DNA from: Clostridia bacterium
Lineage (GTDB): Bacteria > Bacillota > Clostridia > Christensenellales > Borkfalkiaceae
Length of the DNA: 28,918 bases
Reading direction: 5' to 3'
NCBI GenBank assembly: GCA_017646555.1
Contig: JAGCMG010000006.1
Coordinates: forward strand, 1-28,918
Below the pieces are notes generated by a model. That model did not search any database and was not told where the DNA came from. It worked only from the letters and a program-made list of their open reading frames with translations. Positions 23,486 through 28,918 of this stretch are shown piece after piece. The stretch's first letter is position 1. Each line of letters opens with the position of its first letter. The position numbers and the translations under genes are program-made.

Positions 23486-26400
23486 TTAACTTAATTTTAA
23501 GTTATCAAAACTCCAACTTGTTATAGCGCCAGCTGAATCACAGTTAACCTTATAACCATTAGTACCGTCGTAATTGTTATAGAAATCAAAACCTACGATA
23601 GTTGATGCAGCAGCAGCAAGCGTTACTTTTAAATTGCCATCCATATAAACAGCAACTTTACCACTAGCGTCAGCCTTAATTTCAAACTTAGCGCCAAGGG
23701 TTATAGCACCTGCTTTTTCTTCTGGATTAACATTGATAGATTTTGGATATTTAAGCGACCAACTACCAGACCAGCAACATAATTGAATCTGCCACTTATC
23801 AGTACGATTAGTAAATAATCTAATCGATGGGAAGATTTTTGCGCCAGTGTAATCATTTGCGTTAAAGTTGAACGAAATCGACTTGTTCCCTTCCATCTTG
23901 AACGGAATTAAACCGTCGCTTGCAACATGATTTGCACTCTTATTTTTTTGAGTTACGCTAAAACCGTCAGTTTCATTACCAGATACTGAGAAGTTAGGGT
24001 CGTGACTTAAAATCGTACCAACGTTGGTATAGGTTTCATAGTTACCAATTTGTCTACCAACTGAAGGAGCGGATGCAAAGTCAGTTGCAACTTTAACGTC
24101 AGAAATTTTAGACGTGGTGTTTTTACCAATACGCCAAATATCAAAGTGTTCTTGGTTTTTCATCGTTCTACTAACTACTAATTCACCGTTACCGTCATCT
24201 AAAAGACCGTAAACAACGTTATTAGCAATAGCAACAGCAATTCTTAAACCGGTGCTAGAATTTAACATATTGTATTGTGCTTTGGTTAAAGTAAAGCCTT
24301 TCCAATAGCCACCAAATCTAATACCCCAGTAGTTAGAATCCGCACTATATTTACCGTTTGCATCAGTATCGTCGTAGTGCATACCCCAAGTATAACCAGT
24401 GTCATATGTTGTAGTGCCGTCTTTAGTTACGTTAGAGTTAAAACCAAACCAAACACCGCCTTTGTCACCTGACATAGTATCGCTTGGTAAATAAACAACC
24501 ATTTCAGCATAAACGATTTTGCCGTTAAAGTTATCAGCAAAGGTTTGTTCACCAGTAAATTCAGATTCTTCTAAACCACCTTTTTCGTTAAGGGTTGCGT
24601 TTTTAGTAACACCAGTAGTAGCAACAGTTTTTTCAGCCGTTACAGCAGGACCAGAAACGGTAAACGTAAAGGTAGTATAACCAGGAATTGAAACGGTATA
24701 ATCGCCGTTAACAAGTTTCGTAGAAAGTTCGCCGTTTGCACCGATAGTTACCGTAGTAGCGTCGCCACTTGCAGGAGTTACGGTTGCTTGAGCGCCTTTC
24801 ATTACGTATTTATCAAGTAAGATATTATCACTATTTTTAACAGTTAAGGTTACTGACTTTTCAGTAGTAGCGTCTTCCCCAATATTTACAACAACGTCGT
24901 AAGAACCTTCAAGTTTGAAATTGCTAAAGGTTGCTACGTAACTGCCGTTTTCATTAACGAAATCTACAGAAGTACCATTTACGGTAATATTTGATACAGC
25001 GTAACCTACTTGAGTAGATACTACGACTTTACCTTCTTCACCCCAAGCAACGCTTTCAGTCGTACCTGTTTCTACACTTGCCTTGTCAGTTTCACCACTA
25101 AAGGTTACGTTAACAGGTGCTAAATATGCAGGAACTGAAGTAGAAATCTTAAGGTCGGTAATGGTTGAATATTCACCTTCTGCCATACATATGAGACCGA
25201 ATAACTTGTTTTGATTTGCCGTTGCAAATTGACCATAGTAGATTAAATCTGCATCTGCGCTTGGAGCGTAATATAAGTGAGTTACTGATTTAGATGGGTC
25301 AATTGCATATACGAAACGTATAGTAACCGTATCCTTATCAGCAGAACCACTAATATGAGTATTGTTCCAGTAATTAGGTTGAGCGTCAGTTCTCATAACT
25401 CTAACTTGCCAAGTACTGGTAGTTGAGTTCGTGTTATCCGCACCGCCAGCAGGACTAAATCTCGTACCGAAAGTTAAACCATGTGTAGAGTTATTTACTG
25501 CTAAAGGAGTTACAAAACCAGTGTGGAAATCTTCTTTCCTACTAATGTTTGATACTGTTGAAGTAATAGTTGCTTCAGCATAAACGATATCACCCATATA
25601 ATCAGCAAATTGATAGAGGGTTACAGGTGAACTCATTTCTCTTGAAATAGTTAAGTTACCGTTTACAGCATCTAAATCGTCAACTGCTTCGCCTTTATAT
25701 AAGTTACCGATAACGAGTTTAACGGTTGCGGTTTTATCAGCGTCGTCAGATGCGAAAGTTACAGCAGAAACGTTTCTAAAATCTGCTTTAGCGCCGTCTA
25801 CTGCAATATCGTAAGTACCGGCGATAATTTCATCAAATGAAACGCTACCGTTTGCTATCGTACCGGTTAATTTGTAACCAGTAGTAGCCATAGTTAAAGT
25901 TACTACGTCGCCGTCGGTAAGAACTTTATCAGTATACTCGCCGTTGTCTACGTTAAGCGAAAGAGTACCAGCAAAAGTGGTAGCAAGTTCAGTCGTTATA
26001 ACGAAATCTTCACTAATACCAATAACTTTCGGGTCGATAACTGCTGAAACGTAACCGTCTTGTGCAGTTTCAGTTGATAATGCAATGCCGTTTACTTTCA
26101 CTGAAGAAACAACGCCATTATCAGCCTTTACCTTAATGGTTGCGGTTGATGCAATTGAAACTTTAGCAGGGTTATCGTTAGCGTAAGTTACGCCGTTTGT
26201 AGCAGTGTAAGAAATTGCTCTTTCAGGTGCTTCATTATAAAGCATAAGGTCTGAAATTTGGAAGTTTGTATTACGGTATGCGTTAATAGAAACGATTCTA
26301 TCAAACTTAGCAGTCTTAGTTTGCCATAATTTAAGTGGTTGACCAACTTGAGCGTAGTACATGTAAACGTTAGTGCCGTCTACGTATATAGCCATTTTGA

Positions 26401-28918
26401 TAGTGTATGAAAGTTCACTTTCAGAAGTAACTTCTTTAACTGGAAGTTGTGGCCAGCCGAGCGAATCGATACCACGTACGGTAAAGTTATTAGCCGTACT
26501 ACCATCTACGCCGTTAGCAACATATCTGAACGCATATGAGCCTTTACTTGAAACGGTGTAAGTCTTGCCGTAAATATCAGTATTTAAACCGTAACCAGCC
26601 GACGCGAAAGTTATCCATTGTTCGTTGTTTGCAAGTGCTTTAGAATTGAGCGTTACAGTTGCTTCAACGTACTTGATTTGACCAAGTTCTGGATTAAAGA
26701 TCATATAAGCATCGCCAGCCGTTGAAGTATTATTAAAGTCTAAATTACCATTTACAGCATCAGAAACATCGTACATACCTGCAAGAACATCAGTATTCCA
26801 AGCACCACCTACAACAGCTGCTACTTTGAACATACTGTAATTAAAATCAAGCGCATAAGAATTTACGCCCTTTTCAGCATTTAATTCAGCAGTTAAATAG
26901 TTAGCATCATCGATAGAAACGGTATATTTACCAGTTTCCATAGTAGGAATAGTTACTTTACCAGCAGTTGCGGTATAAGTGTTTGAATTGCTATTATTAT
27001 CTCTTACGGTTACCGTACCTGCATAAGCAGTTTTAGTAACGTTACCGTTTATAGCGTAAACTTTATTTAAATCTAATTCAACGTTAGTAAGTTGACCAAC
27101 TAAAGCAGTTTCAACGATAATTTCCAAGGTAGTATCTTTTGCTACACTTTGAATTTTATAAGTGAAAGAGTTGTTAGAAAGCGTTACGTCAACGGCTACA
27201 CCGTTAACTTTAACTATAAGGTCAGTAATCTTAACTAAATCGCCACCTACATCACCTGTCGCTAAGGTGTAAGTAACGTTCTTAGTCGTTTTTACAGGAT
27301 ATGCACTGGTAGTTAAAGTAAGACCGTCTTTAGTTAACGTATTGCTTGTTAAAGCAGTGCCGTTAAAAGTTACAATTGCGTTTGGAACGTCTTCTTCAAC
27401 AACTTTGAAAGAATTCATTTCCCAATCTTTGTGGCCTGATAATGCGTCAATTCTGTAAGAAATACCAAAGTTGATAATTTCAAACGAATCGTATTGTGAG
27501 CCCCAAATGGTTAAACAGTTAAACGAATATGAATATTCGCCGTCAACGTATAAAGATACGTCGTTACCAAGGATATAAATATCAATTCTAACTGATTTAT
27601 TGGTGAAAGAACCATTCCAAATGGTTACACCGGTGCCCTTTTCAGAATTGCTCGCAGTGCCGTCGCCGTCTTTATCAAGACCTAAAGCGTGGTCACTTGC
27701 CCATTTCCAACCAAGTGAAGTACCCCAATGGCAAAGTTGAATTGCCAAGAAGTCAGTTTCACCCATAAACTTAAGGGTTGGGAAATAACCTGTACCAGAA
27801 TCAGTAGAACTTGAAACGTAGTTAAACGAAATATGAGTGGTAGTGTAAGCATCAATACCACTTACTAAACTAATTGCTGGGTCAGCCTTAATTGCGGTGT
27901 TAGGGTCTTTAATAGTTAAAGTGTAACCTGCGTTAGTAGCAGAAACGTTATAGTTGTTGTCGCTATCAACGAAGATTGATTTACCGAAATAAAGAGTGTT
28001 AGAACCTACGATAGCGCCGTTAGCAATTTGAACGGTAACGCTACCCAAGGCTTTATCAGATTTTACTTCATAAGTGCCGTTTGAAAGGCTAATAGATACC
28101 GTGCCGTTTGCAATCGTACCACCGAAAGATTCACCACCGGTAGTGCTGTAAAAATAGATGTTACCACCGTTTACATTAGTTGCAGTTGAATCATCTTGAC
28201 CAATAAACTTTTCTTTAACATCAAAGTTAAAAGTTTTGGTGGTCGAAGATTGAACGAATACAACTTCTACATTGATTTCTTCAGCGTATTCAACGTTTTT
28301 AATGGTAATATCGTTATCAGTACCTTTTGCAGCAAGAACTGCATCAGGATAACTAACGCCGTTTACTTTAACTTCACTAAGACTATAGCCAGATGCTGCT
28401 GATTGCTTAATGATAAGTTTACCACCAAGGTTAGCCATACCAGCGGTTGCCGTACCAGATTCAGAACCAGATGAAACGGTAGTGTTAACCGTTACAAGAC
28501 CTGTATCCGTAAAGCCATCAATAGCGTATTGTACATTTTTAGCTTGTGAAGCAACTGAAGAATGGTTTGTTCTGATAGCGGTTACACCGTTATATGAACC
28601 TGTTTTAGAGCCAACTAATCTCCATACGCTTGAAGATGCAGTTTTTACGTAGCCGTAAACTGCGTTTTCACCAACTGAAACAGCGATATCAAGTTCGCCG
28701 TTTTTGTAAGCGGTGTATTCGTCAGCAGTTAAATCATATTTAGTCCAAGATGCGATACCCCAACGAATTCTCCAACCGTCGTTAGTAGAAACAGTTGGGT
28801 CGTAAACTGTACCCCAAGTCATTTGTTCAGCACCTATTTGAATATAGGTACCACCGTTTTCAGCCGAGAAAGTAGCAGATGGGTTAACAATTCTTGTTTG
28901 TAACCAAACTATTTTGCC
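23486..28918 (-). CDS. Giant modular surface protein, 5' end beyond the window, more than 1810 aa
   Basis: The frame is open from the right edge: 32 further codons (GKIVWLQTRIVNPSA...) precede the first visible ATG at 28822 and align to GKVVWLQAKIGK in the lipoprotein at 20715, so that ATG is internal. Order of modules in the visible part: C (TWGTVYDP ... WRIRWG), A, B, an internal D-like module (LAIQLCHWGTSLGW), then A-B-C, A-B-C, A-B-C and a terminal D (IQLCCWSGSW). The A modules have GYxxSxVxVNG cores (GYSLSEVKVNG, GYAVSNITVNG), the B modules an NGTYxV/GKYTV strand, and the C modules TWGMHYDD ... YWGIRFGG or RYVANGVDGSTANNF. No catalytic motif is seen. The N-terminus, including any signal peptide, is missing. 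Function is unknown; it is probably a long surface-exposed stalk of glycan-binding modules. Confidence 0.85.
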   Translation of the reverse strand, partial: GKIVWLQTRIVNPSATFSAENGGTYIQIGAEQMTWGTVYDPTVSTNDGWRIRWGIASWTKYDLTADEYTAYKNGELDIAVSVGENAVYGYVKTASSSVWRLVGSKTGSYNGVTAIRTNHSSVASQAKNVQYAIDGFTDTGLVTVNTTVSSGSESGTATAGMANLGGKLIIKQSAASGYSLSEVKVNGVSYPDAVLAAKGTDNDITIKNVEYAEEINVEVVFVQSSTTKTFNFDVKEKFIGQDDSTATNVNGGNIYFYSTTGGESFGGTIANGTVSISLSNGTYEVKSDKALGSVTVQIANGAIVGSNTLYFGKSIFVDSDNNYNVSATNAGYTLTIKDPNTAIKADPAISLVSGIDAYTTTHISFNYVSSSTDSGTGYFPTLKFMGETDFLAIQLCHWGTSLGWKWASDHALGLDKDGDGTASNSEKGTGVTIWNGSFTNKSVRIDIYILGNDVSLYVDGEYSYSFNCLTIWGSQYDSFEIINFGISYRIDALSGHKDWEMNSFKVVEEDVPNAIVTFNGTALTSNTLTKDGLTLTTSAYPVKTTKNVTYTLATGDVGGDLVKITDLIVKVNGVAVDVTLSNNSFTYKIQSVAKDTTLEIIVETALVGQLTNVELDLNKVYAINGNVTKTAYAGTVTVRDNNSNSNTYTATAGKVTIPTMETGKYTVSIDDANYLTAELNAEKGVNSYALDFNYSMFKVAAVVGGAWNTDVLAGMYDVSDAVNGNLDFNNTSTAGDAYMIFNPELGQIKYVEATVTLNSKALANNEQWITFASAGYGLNTDIYGKTYTVSSKGSYAFRYVANGVDGSTANNFTVRGIDSLGWPQLPVKEVTSESELSYTIKMAIYVDGTNVYMYYAQVGQPLKLWQTKTAKFDRIVSINAYRNTNFQISDLMLYNEAPERAISYTATNGVTYANDNPAKVSIASTATIKVKADNGVVSSVKVNGIALSTETAQDGYVSAVIDPKVIGISEDFVITTELATTFAGTLSLNVDNGEYTDKVLTDGDVVTLTMATTGYKLTGTIANGSVSFDEIIAGTYDIAVDGAKADFRNVSAVTFASDDADKTATVKLVIGNLYKGEAVDDLDAVNGNLTISREMSSPVTLYQFADYMGDIVYAEATITSTVSNISRKEDFHTGFVTPLAVNNSTHGLTFGTRFSPAGGADNTNSTTSTWQVRVMRTDAQPNYWNNTHISGSADKDTVTIRFVYAIDPSKSVTHLYYAPSADADLIYYGQFATANQNKLFGLICMAEGEYSTITDLKISTSVPAYLAPVNVTFSGETDKASVETGTTESVAWGEEGKVVVSTQVGYAVSNITVNGTSVDFVNENGSYVATFSNFKLEGSYDVVVNIGEDATTEKSVTLTVKNSDNILLDKYVMKGAQATVTPASGDATTVTIGANGELSTKLVNGDYTVSIPGYTTFTFTVSGPAVTAEKTVATTGVTKNATLNEKGGLEESEFTGEQTFADNFNGKIVYAEMVVYLPSDTMSGDKGGVWFGFNSNVTKDGTTTYDTGYTWGMHYDDTDANGKYSADSNYWGIRFGGYWKGFTLTKAQYNMLNSSTGLRIAVAIANNVVYGLLDDGNGELVVSRTMKNQEHFDIWRIGKNTTSKISDVKVATDFASAPSVGRQIGNYETYTNVGTILSHDPNFSVSGNETDGFSVTQKNKSANHVASDGLIPFKMEGNKSISFNFNANDYTGAKIFPSIRLFTNRTDKWQIQLCCWSGSWSLKYPKSINVNPEEKAGAITLGAKFEIKADASGKVAVYMDGNLKVTLAAAASTIVGFDFYNNYDGTNGYKVNCDSAGAITSWSFDNLKLS

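Noticed and set aside
28822..28822. ATG at 28822 as the start of the giant protein
   Set aside because: The 32 codons upstream, up to the window edge, are open and homologous to the paralog at 20715.
13059..28918. Cell-wall anchors (LPXTG, SLH) or dockerin/cohesin modules in the large proteins
   Set aside because: None of these motifs is present. The two proteins with visible N-termini are lipid-anchored instead.

Overview
The window comes from an AT-rich, low-GC bacterium, most likely an uncultured member of the Bacillota (Clostridia-type). Three things point there: the plsX-rnc-smc-ftsY gene order, strong AGGAGG-type ribosome binding sites, and several TTGACA/TATAAT-like promoters that all have 17-bp spacers. 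A lineage below that level cannot be read from the sequence. No tRNA, rRNA, CRISPR array, transposase or phage gene is visible, and nothing suggests a non-standard genetic code.

Region 1 (1-10365, minus strand) is housekeeping. Read in transcription order it holds valS, a small four-helix membrane protein of unknown function with its own promoter, asnS, then a tight plsX-rnc-smc-ftsY cluster. plsX and rnc overlap by 4 nt. smc starts at a TTG six bases after rnc. Only the first 11 codons of ftsY are present at the left edge. The cluster joins membrane phospholipid synthesis (PlsX), RNA processing (RNase III), chromosome segregation (SMC) and SRP-dependent membrane targeting (FtsY). The two aminoacyl-tRNA synthetases charge Val and Asn.

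Region 2 (10366-13050, plus strand) is a compact three-gene ABC importer of the NitT/TauT/THI5 type: lipoprotein binding protein, ATPase and permease. It diverges from valS and ends at a bidirectional terminator shared with the next region.

Region 3 (13025-28918, minus strand) is the accessory part. It holds three very large, mutually related modular lipoproteins or surface proteins and one GH43-like glycoside hydrolase lipoprotein. The big proteins are built from a repeating set of three beta-rich modules: A, a bacterial-repeat-like domain with a GY..xxVxVNG core; B, a Cna-B/carboxypeptidase-regulatory-like domain; and C, a lectin-like domain of about 170-200 residues. Each protein closes with a conserved terminal D module carrying a CCWxGxW motif. 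In transcription order they are the >1810-aa protein (5' end outside the window), then an operon of the GH43 enzyme and a 1.5-kaa lipoprotein, then a 941-aa lipoprotein. The 1.5-kaa gene is split by one missing base near 17827. Each unit ends in a near-identical terminator hairpin and two have clear promoters of their own, so the locus looks like it grew by duplication. A role in binding and cutting an extracellular glycan is inferred.

No gene-free stretch exceeds 300 bases. The longest two are 23191-23485 (GH43 promoter plus the terminator of the long gene; nothing seen in 23258-23424) and 15885-16099 (promoter and terminator of adjacent lipoprotein genes).
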